Notes: a model not told the origin generated them from the letters alone. Counted from the stretch's first letter, positions 12,175 to 24,977 are shown. The stretch: 64,000 nucleotides of DNA from Lotus japonicus (GCF_012489685.1 NC_080046.1:65735984-65799983), one strand, 5' to 3'. Made by a program: numbers and translations.

Positions 12175-14062
12175 TCAACAAGGTAGTTTGAATCCCATGT
12201 ATTTCCCTGATTTGTAGTCTCCCCAAGCTTTTATGACTCCAAAGCTAGTCATTAGTAGAGTACTTAAAGACATGACCAAACTAACTGAGAAATCTATTAT
12301 AGAGGCCCTTCCATACTTTCTAATTACTTTCTGTACTACTATTAACCCAAGAAGTGATGCAACAAAACACATTATGGCCAAGATGAGTGCAGTCTCTACA
12401 TGTTCCATTCCCAACAACAGATATTGCAACGCTGACATGGTAGAAGAGAAGAAAACCATGAAGGAACATGTAGCTGCTGTTACCTCAGGAGCTATTCCAA
12501 CCTGAAGAAGAATTGGACTTATCAGCATTCCACCTCCAATTCCAAATACACCACCCAATGTCCCAGCCAGTAGTGCCATCGATGGAAAAACAAGCTGATC
12601 TGAAGTAACACTGAAGTTTACTAAAATACTTTTCAATCTAAGGGGTCTATGAATCTCTGGTAGAAGAGTTAGGTCTTGTTGACTTTCTTTTCTAAATACC
12701 ATCCAAGCAGTGAAAACCACAGCAAGAGGTATTTGAACTGATGAGAGAATCCAGTATCCCACACCACATGGCTCCATTGGAATCATTGCCTGCATAGCTT
12801 GAACATGTTAGGGACAACTAGAAATAAAATATTGATATCTACTCAGATTTTAGGATACATAGGAATCAAAGTAGAAGAAAAGAGATAGAAAAGTACAACA
12901 ATACAAGACCAAGCTGCCTTATGCAATATACTATTAATTAAACCACTTTCATTGTCACAACTCACAAGTTACCACTACTTTTTTCCCAAGCTTTGAAAAT
13001 GGAAGTTTGAGATAGAGCCAGCATTTTTACAATAGAAACCAAATAACCACTTAAAACATATGTGGACATCTTTATACAATTTATTTTAATGCCAAAATCA
13101 ATTTTGGAAAGAAACTTCTCTGAGTCTTGATGTCAAAATTGTTTTTAAGAAAAATAAGCTGATCGAAACATGCTGCTAGTTAACTACCTTAATATCAGCA
13201 CTGCTTTGTAAAACAGTCTAATTTGCATAGAATTTTATAACAATAACATGTACTCTGACTGCTTAACCATGAGGAAGAAACAAAGCAACATCACCTGTTC
13301 ATATCCATTGCCGCGAATAAGATAGATGGAGAAGAAACATAACCAGACCAAAAGTAAGATCCCCAATTTCCTCCAAGGGATCCTCAATTTGCAGCTTTCA
13401 TGAGGATCTAGAAGAGGTACTTCAATACTTTTTGACCCATCATTATCTAGCAGCCCTTTCTCATGTTCCTTAAGTCCATTTTGCCTCATCTCTTCTGATT
13501 CAATGTTCCAACACACCAACCCACGTTTGCAAGTTTTTGAGGTAGACCAACCAAGAAAACAAGCAAAAAGTACTGTGATCAACCATTCTGGAAGTACAAG
13601 GTTACAGATAACTCCAATACTCACTCCTAACAACATGCATGGTTCTGATAAAAGTGCTATGTCATAGTCAATCAATGACTTCCCACCAAATTTTGAACTT
13701 GTGGAGCACATATTGCATGCAACGTTTGCAATTGATCCTCCTGTGACCATGAAAGCTGAGATACTTGAAGCTGTTTTGAGGTCTAAGCCTGCCACAATAG
13801 TTAGTATGGGTATAAAAAGCCCACCACCTCCTATTCCACCAGCACTAGATATAGAGGAAGCTATGCAGCAGAGGACTCCAGCCAGCACCAAAGGGCCTGA
13901 AATAAGGACCTTAGACTCTTGGAATCCACTTTGCCACTGATAAATTTTGTGTAGAACATGGTCAATGTTGAGGATATCAGAAATGGGTTGTGTTTGTTTT
14001 GCATTAGAAGGATTAAAGGCAATAAAGATGAGAAGTAAGCATGTAATACTTAGAGTCTTCAT
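12175..14062 (-). CDS. TauE/SafE family sulfite exporter-like membrane protein
   Basis: Two exons (14062-13295 and 12789-12175) give 460 residues, typical of plant TauE/SafE proteins. A signal peptide (residues 1-21, ending SNA) is followed by repeated hydrophobic helices. The family's duplicated glycine motif is present in both halves: GGIGGGGLFIPI near 75-86 and FGIGGGMLISPI near 338-349. A soluble loop rich in E, K and D (about 185-225) separates them, and PCGVGYWI begins the second half. Bacterial relatives export sulfite or sulfoacetate, and some plant members have been linked to other substrates, so the substrate here is unknown. The start is supported by a TATA box 65-75 bp upstream. 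Both exons are open and no defect is visible. Confidence 0.9.
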
Positions 14063-14126
14063 TTGCTTGTGAGTTGTGAGTGTTTAAGCAATTGTGATGA
14101 GTGTATGTGTGCCTAATGGCGTTATG

Positions 14127-14136
14127 CCTTTATATA
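14127..14136 (-). promoter_or_regulatory. TATA box of the TauE/SafE gene
   Basis: On the minus strand the sequence reads TATATAAAGG, 65-75 bp before the ATG at 14062. Spacing fits a plant core promoter with a short leader. Confidence 0.65.
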
Positions 14137-15398
14137 GGTCATAGACTAAGCCCCTGCATAGAGGAACTGATATGAGTGATAACAGTACTTTGCAGAACAA
14201 TAAGTGCATAGCATTTCAATTAAAAAGCGTACCATAAAAAAAAGTTAAAAAGTGACTAATTTTAATTGAATAATACATGTAGGACAAAAATAATTTATTA
14301 AAAATAACATAGTCTTAGTTTACCCACTTCTGGATGACATTGGTAGTTTTGGTACATACATGGCTCCAGGAACTTTATAGTTTGTTTAAAAGTACTATAA
14401 TGTCGATGCTTGTTTAATTTATCCACTTGTTATGTTTTGTTTAAACTTACTTTCCTTGGTAACCAAAAAAAACTTACTTTCTTTGATAAAATTTTGAAAT
14501 AATTTAGTAACATTTTTGGTCCCCTTGATTATTTGTTTTGTTTTTTTTCTTTCCTTTGCACCAAAAAAAAGTTAAACAAATTTTCGTTAAAAAGAAGTTG
14601 CACAAATTTGGTCATCTCTCAAATTCCATCTCCATAAAATTATTAAATTAATATTTATTTTATTTTCTAAATATTTTGGAGATTATGATAGATTAGATAT
14701 ATGCTTCAATTTTAAAAGTTAAAAAATTAGTGAAATTTTAAAGAATTTCATAAAAAATAAGATAAATTTTTTAAAAGGGGTCAATTTGGAAATTTTTTAT
14801 TTTTCAGTTGAAAATTAATTTCTCAATTAGTTAATTTTAATGAGAAAAACGTCCACAGCAATTGAACTGGTTCAACTTGTACAAGTTTTTTTTTATTGAA
14901 AGTAAGAATTTATTAGTTTGAAGTAAAATAATAGCAATTGAGAGAAAATTTACTAAAGAAAATTATTGAGAGACTAGAATCTTACATAGTACAAAGTTTG
15001 TACTATGTAAGAGTGTCACTAAGCTGATTTTTTTTATGTGAAAGGATTGGATTCTAGACTAGTCTATGGGCAGATTCAGGATATGATCAAACTATTTTAA
15101 AAATAATTGGACGATGATCGAATAGTTTTCCAATTTTCTGCAGGTCAAGTGTATAAAAAGAATGCAGAGGAAATCTCAAGTATATCCGATTGTGTGAAAA
15201 TATACATATGCATGAAAATGATGTCCACACACGTATTTAATAATCATTTAGATGAAGAGAAAGATAGATAATGCTAGCAAGTGGTCACTAGAAATATAAT
15301 GAGACAAAATTAGGCTATATTTTCCTGGTCCAACTTTGTTGATACTAAATCTTGACACCATCGGCATAGCAATGGGGCTAGTGTGAATTATTCACTAA
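14137..15398. other. AT-rich intergenic region with a perfect 33-bp palindrome
   Basis: Upstream of the TauE/SafE gene. There is no coding signal. At 14980-15012 there is a perfect inverted repeat with 16-bp arms (TCTTACATAGTACAAA and its complement) around one G. Confidence 0.7.
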
Positions 15399-16445
15399 TC
15401 TATTATAATATAGTAATTCAGAAGCGCGCAATGTGACGCATCCATCTCATCCCTTTCCTTATGAGCAAAATTTGCCAACTCAGATTTTTGACTGACGTGT
15501 CAAACATATTTTACCCTGCCTCATTTTACAATCTCCTTCGCACGCATGCTCTTTCAGTTCCGTCGAATACACTGTACCATTCTCACACCAGTGGGCACGG
15601 CGACGACTCACCCATGCCTCCAAACCCCATGCAGTTGCAAATTGCGGCATCTCCCAAAGCGCTCTTGAAGTTGTGCCTAACAGCAGCGGCGGCGCCACAC
15701 TTTTCCCCCAAATCTCTGACGGCCCAAACATCCAATTCAGAAGCGAAGATGAACACCCCAACCCAAGAATCTCCAAGTCATATATGTCGCTGATCACATA
15801 CCCAAAAATTGTGTTTTCCGTTGTGTTCTCATCTCTCCCACTTTGAACCTTTCTGTTTCTTCCATCACCAAGTCTTGTAGAAGAAGGTCAACGTCCACCA
15901 CCACAGACCATAGTGATATCTATTATCTATTATAATATAGTAATTCAGAAGCGCGCAATGTGACGCATCTATCTCATCCCTTTCCTTATGAGCAAAATTT
16001 GCCAACTCAGATTTTTGACTGACGTGTCAAACATATTTTACCCTGCCTCATTTTACAATCTCCTTCGCACGCATGCTCTTTCAGTTCCGTCGAATACACT
16101 GTACCATTCTCACACCGGTTGGCACGGCTACAGCTCACCCACGCCTCCAAACCCCATGCAGTTGCAAATTGCGGCATCTCCCAAAGCGCTCTTGAAGTTG
16201 TGTCTAACAGCAGCGGCGACGTCACACTTTTCCCCCAAATCTCTGACGGCCCAAACATCCAATTCAGAAGCGAAGATGAACACCCCAACCCAAGAATCTC
16301 CAAGTCATATATGTCGCTGATCACATACCCAAAAATTGTGTTTTCTGTTGTGTTCTCATCTCTCCCACTTTGAACCTTTCTGTTTCTTCCATCACCAAGT
16401 GTTGTAGAAGAAGGTCATCGTCCACCACCACAGACCACAGTGATA
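15399..16445. repeat. Tandem pair of 520-bp blocks, each with a Helitron-like 5' end
   Basis: Copy 1 is 15399-15918 and copy 2 is 15926-16445, period 527 bp, about 97% identical by eye. Each begins TCTATTATAATATAG after an A, which matches the TC start and A/T target of plant Helitrons. Each holds a 110-residue open frame (15461-15793 and 15988-16320) and an antisense frame of 105 residues, both kept open in the two copies. Neither product resembles a family I know. No matching CTAG-plus-hairpin 3' end was found nearby, so the assignment is tentative. Confidence 0.6.
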
Positions 16446-19020
16446 GTGAGAGCGCTCCACAGAGAAGGGTAAACCAAAGGACAAATATCCTCCAGCATTC
16501 AACCCTCTTGGCGTAGGCACAGATGAATAATCTCTAAAATAATCTCTAAATTCTTATTTCTTACACTATCTATGACGTATTGATGATTCAAGTCTGAGGA
16601 ACTGAGGGTAGGATAGCCAAGACTTGGCTCCAAGCTTACTGAAATTGAAGTGTGACAGGTTATGAAAGTTGTAAGCTATAGTGAGTTTACAAGATTTGTC
16701 ATCTACTTTTCCAAACTTATTGGATCATGTATTTTTACACTATCTAATCCTGATTTATGAGTTCTTTTTGATATTTTTATTTTTTACTTTTGATTGATCT
16801 ATTGCCTTTTCTATGTGGCATACTGGCGTTGCAGACTTCTCTGGAGGTAGACATTATAGCTCATAGAGGTGCATTTACTGCTTTCAAATTTTTCCTTTTG
16901 ATAAGCCTTTCTGCTTTCGAACTGTTTAAATTAATCATGATTCATTAGAGTTAGATCCTATTAGTGCAGTAGCTCATGGAATCAATTACTAATTTTCAAG
17001 TAAGGTATCAGAATTTGTGTATAATAATTTATAACAGATTCAGAGCCTCATGCTGCACTCCTTGCCAACCTATCTATTCCTATTTACATTTGCATAGCAG
17101 TACATATATACATGACAAGTTATCTTCACTCTTGACTAAAAATTGATATGTGAAACATTCTCAATTTTACAGAAGCCGATACCAACAACCAGTTAAAGCT
17201 TACCGAGATACTCAAACCCGTAATTCTTTTGTTGAAGCCCTCAGTTTAATTTTTCAAGCGTCTTTGATTCATTTGTGTAATAATACCTTCTCCAAATATT
17301 TTTATTATCCAGGTTAGCCTTTTATGTTTTCTTCCTCATTTTCTCCCCCAACTTTCACTAAGTAATATTTTGGTTCACTTCTTGCGAAGTTAGACATAAT
17401 GTTGCTAAATATATACCTGAAAAATGGACCTTTGTGCAAGAAGCATTTCAAAAGCCTAATAAATGATAAAACTAAGAATAGTAGTATTTTGTTTGTCTGA
17501 AGAACAATTTACCAAGTATTGGCTGATTGCAGGAAAAGAAGTCTGCTATTCTATTTCAATGTGAAAGATGCATGTTGTATTTTAAACCAGAAAGGGACAG
17601 AAAAGTAGTTATGGAAGTTAGATCAATTAGTTAATGGAGTTAGAGGCTTAAATAATAGGGAGATTTTAGGTTTGAGGTATCAAGATTTGTTAGTATACAG
17701 AGTAGTGGCTCCATTGTCGGAGCAAATCCTTTTACGAGAGATTTATATCCTATTCTCTGTATTCAATAAATGGTAGGGCAAAAAGAATTGGAAAGTAGTT
17801 AGGGAAGTTAGATTAATTAGTTAGTGGTGTTCGAGCATTTAGTTAGCTAGAGTGGATTGGTTAGAAAAATAAAGAGAAAGGTGTAAGATTTGAGAGATCA
17901 TTCAGATTTGTTAGCAAAGTAAAGTTAGTTGTAAGGAGAAACCCTGGAGTAGAGCTCTCTTATTCTCAATATTCATTAAAGCTGGTAATTTCAATTGATT
18001 GTTTCCATGAATATTCCACTTTTCTTGCTTGGGTTTCCTAAAGTGTTCCATTTTGTGATGGGTTTAACCATAGCTCAGCACATATATTCACATGTACTCA
18101 TGCATGACGCTTCACAAACACTTTTAAATCTATTATGTAATTTTCACTTTTATATTTTATCATTTATACATATATGAATCATAATAGAAGAAAAGCTTAT
18201 GTTGCAGTTGGCACTCCTAATACTCTTCTTTGTGTCTTAAATATAGGCTGATGTAGATGGAATGCCACTATTTACTACATATAATTCATAGCTGTTACAA
18301 TGCATAGGCACAAGATAGAAAGAGATGAGCACCTTTTTAAGGCCTTCCATTCTATGTTACTTTCTGAACTTTTCTACCTTTCTGTCTCTCACTGATATCT
18401 CAGGGTTATACTTTCGGTAGTGTTTTTGGGAAATTAATATTTTTGGCTTTATATGAATCGCTTTACTTCTGCTTCTTCGTGTCTTATAACTTCTCTGAGC
18501 ATTTTGGTCTAATTTAGCTTCTTATTTGGTATTTCATGCCTAGGAAAGATCAGCATTGAATATGAGAATGACCGGGATTTGGTGATTCAATTTTATAAAT
18601 TCCTTGCAAACGAAGGAGGTAATCAACACAACAAATATCATCTGATGAAGAAGAAGAATCATTTGTTTAAAAGAAAACAAAGGCAGCATCGACAAAGTCT
18701 ACACTACGTGCATCATTTGATCATGACCAAATCAACGAGACAGATGACATTACATCCTTTGACGAAGAACAAATTTTAATTCAAAGCTTAATGACAAACA
18801 CATCTAAGAAAACTAGAGTCGGCAATACAAACACCATGAGGGAGCCAAAAAGAATAAAAAGACAGAAAAATAGAATGTACAATTCCATGCGTAGCTTACA
18901 TTTCATTTCTTGCAATTTACATCATGAATTTGACCGTTTTATTTCTAAATTAAAAGCTTATTTTATTTTCATCAAAATAGTTTAAAATAGTAGTTTCCTT
19001 AAATTTGACATTAACCACTC
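16446..19020. other. Repeat-derived region without a recognisable gene
   Basis: No convincing exons. About 17590-17990 holds two diverged direct copies of a segment (AAAGTAGTTA(G/T)GGAAGTTAGAT... ending near ATTCAATAAATGG and ATTCATTAAAGCTGG) that looks like LTR termini. A short open stretch at 18543-18620 bounded by splice-like AG and GT could be a captured exon but is not identified. Confidence 0.4.
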
Positions 19021-19066
19021 TGCACTCATGTGCGGTTTGGAGAGTTGGGACTGAACACCCGTGGTT

Positions 19067-19316
19067 TGAATGTGATTATGCAAATGTTATATGCACTTTT
19101 TTTTCAAATTGAACATGCATTGTGTGAAGTGTTACTTACTTGTCAGTTGTGAGCTGTGTTCAAAAACCTAAGGTTTTCTCAGTTTAGCTTTTGTAAAACA
19201 TATAAACACCTCTTTGCCACCTAAATGTTAGCATGGTTCATACAGGAATATAACTGTTTTATTTGGCATGTTTCTATAGGATCATGGACCATCTATTAGT
19301 TCTCAGCTATGTGAAC
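19067..19316 (+). repeat. First copy of the 240-bp foldback arm (direct orientation)
   Basis: From TGTGATTATGCAAATG to CTATGTGAAC this stretch matches 20835-21076 in the same orientation and 21188-21428 in reverse. It joins straight into the 81-bp-arm hairpin that follows. Confidence 0.75.
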
Positions 19317-19322
19317 TTTTTT

Positions 19323-19528
19323 GCGGTCTCAAAATGTTTTATGAGTAACCGATACCGGAGATACCAGAGAAGGAATCTCCTTGGGAAAAATTCTAAATAG
19401 TCCAAATAGTTCTCAGCTATGTTAGTTGCTACATAGAAGAAGGATTTGGACTATTTAGAATTTTTCCCAAGGAGATTCCTTCTCTGGTATCTCCGGTATC
19501 GGTGACTTAGAAAACATTTTGAGACCGC
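19323..19528. repeat. Large hairpin: 81-bp inverted arms, 44-bp loop
   Basis: Arm 19323-19403 and arm 19448-19528 are reverse complements with about four mismatches. Both contain the string GATACCGGAGATACCAGAG. One further copy of this arm occurs at about 21107-21180. An RNA across it would form a long, nearly perfect stem. Confidence 0.85.
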
Positions 19529-19658
19529 TTGAGCTAATCCTCGGGGACTCTTTTTACAGTATTAACTAAGTTAACTTCATATTCGGTAGTTGTGAGGCTA
19601 ATCCATAATCTTATTTTCAGCACATTAAGTGATAGAAGACTGACCAATTAATGAGAAC

Positions 19659-20770
19659 CAAACCAAACACACCCTCGACCCTCCTCGCCTTGCAAACTTC
19701 TATTCATTCTTTGGAGCAAAAAATTGCTTTGTTTCTGCTCTCCGAACAATACCAATGGTGATTTCTCTATCTCCCTTACAAGTTAGAAATTATGTTAGTT
19801 GTTTAAATTAAACTAGTGCTTTTAGGATATATTTAACACGTTTTCTATTTAGTTAGAAATTATGATAGTTGCAGTTTTCTTTGTTTTCTGTTCCAGATTT
19901 TCTGCTGTTAGTTTTGTTATTTTAGTTTTCGTTTGGATGCTATTTAAGCCATGTTTTTGCATTCAATAAAGTAGTGTGATTTTCGTAGAAGCATACATGT
20001 TTCCGTTTTAACAATCGTGGCACAAGTTCTTTAACTTCTTTTTGGATCTTTCTTTGCTTCAAAATGCGATTTACTGCCTTCTTGAATCGATTTTAAAAAA
20101 TGTTTCCCAAATGGAAAACAATCCACATTTGGGGCTGGGTCGTAATTCTACTTAGAGCTAGAATAATAACCAAACACACCCTCAACCCTCCTCACCTTGT
20201 AAACTTTTATTCATTCCTTGGAGCAAACAATCGCTTTGTTTCCGCTCTCCGAACAATGCAAATGGTGATTTCTCTATCTCTCTTACTCTCTTCTACTCTT
20301 TTCTGTGCTTGTTATCTTTCAAACGTTTCATTAGCAGGATAACCAGAATCCCCAACTCGTGAATCCCCAAACCCAACCCGTGAACCCCCAACCCCAACCC
20401 CAACCTGTTTTTTTCAAGCTTCTTAGCTCGGTGATCGTGGCACAGGTTCCTTAGCTTCTTCTCCGATCATTCTTTGTTTCTAAATGCAATTTAAGTTTAA
20501 CTTTACTGCTTCTTATCGTCGGTGACCATTGTTGGATCTGTTATGTTAGTGCACTAGCTACAAGTTAGGAATTATGTTAGTTGTTTAAATTAAAGTAGTG
20601 CTTTTAGGACGTGTTTAACACGTTTTCTATTTAGTGGGTCAGTAGGAGTTAGTTACAGTTTTCTTTGCTTTTCTGTTCCAGATTTTTTGCTGTTAGTTTT
20701 GCTATTTCAGTTTTCGTTTGTAGGCTATTTAAGTCATGTTTTTATATTCAACACAGTAGTGTGATAATCA
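19659..20770 (+). repeat. Mosaic of duplicated blocks, partly LTR-like
   Basis: Block A (19659-19777, ACCAAACACACCCTC...) recurs at about 20168-20287. Block B (19778-19981, beginning AAGTTAGAAATTATGTTAG, ending CTATTTAAGCCATG... ATTCAATAAAGTAGTGTGAT) recurs at 20562-20765. The stretches between them also share a segment (ATCGTGGCACA(A/G)GTTC). Block B ends like an LTR. The order A-B-A-B suggests tandem duplication of a small retroelement with host flank. Confidence 0.6.
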
Positions 20771-20834
20771 ATAAGAGGTATGTGAAGCCTGAAGCTGAGA
20801 CGGTTTGGAGAATTGGGACTGAACATCGTGGTTT

Positions 20835-21428
20835 GGATGTGATTATGCAAATGTTATATGCATTTTTTTTTTCAAATTGAACATGCATTGTGTGAAGTGT
20901 TACTTACTTGTCAGTTGTGTTCAAAAACCTAAGGTTTTCTCAGTTTAACTTTTATAAAACATATTAACACCTCTTTGCCACCTAAATGTTAGCATGGTTC
21001 ATACAGGAATATAACTGTTTTATTTGGCATGTTTCTATAGGATCATGGACCATCCATTAGTTCTCACCTATGTGAACATTTTTGTTGTCTTAAAATGTTT
21101 GCGGTCTTATAATTTTTCCCAAGGAGATTCCTTCTCTGGTATCTCCGGTATCGATGACTCAGAAAACATTTTGAGACCGCAAGAAAGTTCACATAGCTGA
21201 GAACTAATGGATGATCCATGATCCTATAGAAACATGCCAAATAAAACAGTTATATTCCTGTATGAACTATGCTAACATTTAGGTGGCAAAGAGGTGTTGA
21301 TATGTTTTACAAAAGCCAAACTGAGAAAACCTTAGGTTTTTGAACACAGCTGACAAGTAAGTAACACTTCACACAATGCATGTTCAATTTGAAAAAAAAG
21401 TCCATATAACATTTGCATAATCACATCC
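20835..21428. repeat. Foldback: 242-bp inverted arms with 111-bp spacer
   Basis: 20835-21076 and 21188-21428 are reverse complements with scattered mismatches and small indels. The spacer holds one arm of the 81-bp hairpin family. No 8- or 9-bp target duplication was recognised at the outer ends, so I cannot call a transposon class. Confidence 0.8.
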
Positions 21429-23422
21429 AAAAAAAACTTGTTCCACAATAAATTAAAAATATATAATCATTATGGTCAAAATTCATTCATGAGGTAATAA
21501 TGTAAATGTCATTTCATATGATAAACAAATACTGTGAAATTGTGCTAAAGCCATTGTATAACTCAACATTTCATACTTTCTTTGAGAATGTTCACTTGTT
21601 TGCTTTCAGACAAATTTTATTTTCTGATTATTCACATGGAAGACTTGAAAAAACTAAAGGTCAGGAATGCTTCTCTCTCAATATTAATATGATTCTTTTC
21701 CTAGTCTACCTTATATTGTAGCGGATAGAACCTTTTCATTCAGGGAATTGGAGAGTAGAGAGAAACCTTCATATTTGAGCTGCGAGAAGACTCTCCATAA
21801 CCATTTAAGAGTGTATGAACTACGCCCTTATAAAATTTTCCGCTGCTTTTTTCCTCTAGCATAATTAGTTACTGATTCTATGTATTTATATATATCTGAC
21901 ACAATTTTGGAATTGTAAACTGATTTTTCGTTTACAGCTTGGTGGTTTAAAGGATATTGGACTTTCAGGTAAGCAGGTATTATTCTCCTTCTTCCAGCAT
22001 TATCATGTTCTTTTTGAGTTTTCATGTTTAATCATCCATGTTTAACATAGTTATTGCAGAAAACTTTTAAATTGTCCGAGTAGGTAACTTTTCTCATATT
22101 CTTTCCGTCAACTAAAAAATAAAAAGAATTGGTTACCGCGTTGCGTTGGCCACACATTATTTCATTATGTGATGAGTTAAGAGAAGACATCTCATCTCAT
22201 TGTAACCTGATGATTGGATTAGAAATCACTTGATAATGTTCATCATAGTCATCACCAACATCAATTACAACCAAAGTGGAGAGTTTCCTTTTGACAATGC
22301 TTATCACATCAAAAGTTCGAGATAATATTTAGTTATTTACCTTTTTATCATAATAAACGATTAGTTTATTTCCCACGCAAAAGTATACTTTATGCAAAAG
22401 AAAACAAAAGAAAAAGACACGTAAAAAAGGGGTTGTGTCTTACTTTAAATTTTATCTCCATATCTTGGATTTTAAAGCCAAAATTACCCAATCCACTAAA
22501 TTCTACAAGAAGTTTCAGCTAGAGATGGTGCAGCATATTCTTCTGAATAATCTTATATGAATGCAAATCATCTATAATTCAACTTGTTTGACATTTTATT
22601 TGGGCTTTCAATTCAATGGTTAGAGACAGAGTGTGTTAGTTTAATAATAAAGAAATGATAACGATTTTTAACTTGGGTTTAGAGATTTTTATAAAAAGCA
22701 TAAGATGATTAGCATTTGTTTAAAACATGATTTGGGTATATCATAAAATGCGTAGATCAACTGACACGGATGCGTTGTTCTAACTTAAGCAGATGCCATA
22801 TGTTCGAGTCCTTAAAAATATAGATGCGTTACATCTTTGATAGGGAGAGATTTACTACTCATACCAACTTCTACACCATAAGTTTATGGTTCAATAAAAA
22901 TGATTTGGCTAGTTATCGTGGCATTATGATTTTTTTAAGGATACTTTTGTCTTATAAATCCCTCTTATTTTCAATTTTCCTTCCCTGTTCTATCAAAATA
23001 ACATTTTATAAGATAATCAAAATAGTTTTTCACAACAATTTGATTTCAACTTTTTTAAATAATAATATTTTTACAAACTTAAACAAACATATTAAAAGTT
23101 GATTTAAAAAACAAGTGATTTTTTAAGAAAAAACTCAAACTATCGCACTCTTAAAAATAAAACACTTTAAAAAAAAAGTCATCACAAAACAAAGGACTAA
23201 AAAATTGTTTGACTTATACTTCATAATCCAACAAACCATCATACACAGTAATACATGTCATTTGCTTGTCACCCAAGAGTTGACTTTGCACACTTGCATA
23301 TAGAAAAAGTGTTAATTAAAGGTCACTATTTGACCAAGTGATAAAACTTCAATTGTTTTGCTAAGGTAGGTGACACTGTCATTGCTTCTGAATTTTGATC
23401 TCTCTCTTTTGCTACCCAAGAG
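21429..23422. other. AT-rich intergenic region
   Basis: No gene is recognised. Contains a decayed SINE (see 22752-22812). The last ~100 bases are the upstream region of the DUF26 gene. Confidence 0.5.
22752..22812 (+). repeat. tRNA-derived SINE relic
   Basis: An A-box-like GTAGATCAACTGACA is followed 40 bases on by a near-consensus B box TGTTCGAGTCC. There is no complete tRNA fold, so it is read as a retroposed SINE head. Confidence 0.45.
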
Positions 23423-24804
23423 ATGCAGACATTGCATTTTCTAAAGCTATATGCTATCTGTTTCTTTGTTTTGGTACTTCCAAATAGCTTTTCCCCTGCC
23501 GATACTAACATTCAAACAGGTTCCCAATGCAGAGAAGAAGCTGATTATTCTGTGAACCAAGACATATTCCACACCAATCTGAGAATTTTGTTGGATTCTC
23601 TAGCTTCTAAAGTGGTTGATCACCATGGTTTCTACCAAACCCATGTAGGAAAAAAAGGCAACAAGGTTTATGGTACAGTATTATGCAGAGGAGACATATC
23701 AGCCTAAAATTGTTCAAACTGTGTCCTTAACTCTACTCAAGTAGCCTCAAATGACTGTCCAAAGAGCAGAGATGTTTCAATTTGGTTCAGATGGTGTTTT
23801 TTGAGGTATTCAAATGAGAGCTTCTTTGGAGTTATGCAACCAACAGCAGTGGCAATCACAAATGACACTGATTTTGATGACCCTTCTGTGGTTTCTGAAG
23901 GGTTACCTTTCATGAGTGAGATGGCAGCTTCTGCTCCAGAGGAGTTATCTATGTTCCAGACAAAGGTGCTCAACCTAAGTCAAAATGGTTGGAAGAGGTA
24001 TGGCATGGCTCAGTGCACAAGAGATATCAGCAAGATAGACTGCAGAAGGTGCCTGGATGCTCAGTTGGTGAGTTTCAGAAATGTAATTGGAAACAAAAGA
24101 AGATGGGAAATTTATGGATCCAATTGTTTCATGTGGTACAATGACTATCAGTTTTATTCTAATGTCTCTGTTCTTCTAAGTGGTGAGTCCTTGGATAGAT
24201 ATTTGGTTAGTTCTTCAAATTCAAGTCATTGCCTAATTATATCTGTGTCTATTAGATCAAAATCTTGTGTTCTCATATAGTGTTTCAATTTCTTGTTCTA
24301 CCAATAAACTATTGCTATGTCAATAAGAAAAAGAGGCGAGTGAGACATATACAAATTAAACTTACATGTAACTTTTAATTGACATGTCAAAATTTTATTG
24401 GTGGGTCAGAGAATGAGATAAGACATAGATTGAACACACAAGATTTTAATCCATATCTATCCTAATTCCTCCCAATTATTAGGGATACATTGTGGCTAGA
24501 CTTTTGTGATACAGTTGAAATGAATGAAAAAACACATTTCGTTAATTCAAGAGCCAAGTTCCATCCGGTAAAAGTACATTCTGTGCATCAAAAACTGTGT
24601 TTTATTGCATTAGAACTCGTGCTGAACCGATGAAAACATTAAAACAAACACACCATTGGTTTCCTTGTCACATCTAATATAAGGTGATTAATCTAATATG
24701 AGGTCTTGCTTTGTGGTGCAGCTGCTTGGAAGCCATCTACTTGCAAAAGATTAATAACTAGCATAGCTCTTGCAGTCTCAGCAACCCTTTTCACAGTTTT
24801 CTAA
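23423..24804 (+). pseudogene. Cysteine-rich repeat secretory protein (two DUF26 domains), broken by an in-frame stop
   Basis: Two exons, 23423-24182 and 24722-24804, would encode about 280 residues. There is a signal peptide (LYAICFFVLVLPNSFSPA) and two Gnk2/DUF26 domains, each with C-x8-C-x2-C (the second reads CTRDISKIDCRRC). A short hydrophobic C-terminal tail in exon 2 could be a membrane or GPI-type anchor. The stop TAA at 23705-23707 falls between the first and second cysteines of domain 1, where a lysine codon AAA would restore the motif. The frame is open on both sides, so this is a recent nonsense allele, a pseudogene, or a sequencing error. Family members act at plasmodesmata or in apoplastic defence. 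This one would be truncated at 94 residues. Confidence 0.82.
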
Positions 24805-24977
24805 TTCTGGTCTCTATCATATAAGTTCAGATAGAGTTTCATGAATGTGCAGCTGTCAATTATTTAATTCAACTTTCATTACTTCTTCATTGAGATTTGG
24901 TTTTCTGAGTGATGTATGTGAAATGGTTAATTTTTTCACTTCCAGTTGTTTATTGATTTGTTTGTTTGTTTCTTTAT

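Noticed and set aside
15480..16324. Antisense 105-codon frames as genes
   Set aside because: They mirror the sense frames in a duplicated repeat block and match no family, so they are kept only as a note.
22752..22812. Functional tRNA gene
   Set aside because: Good B box but no cloverleaf pairing, so only a SINE relic is called.
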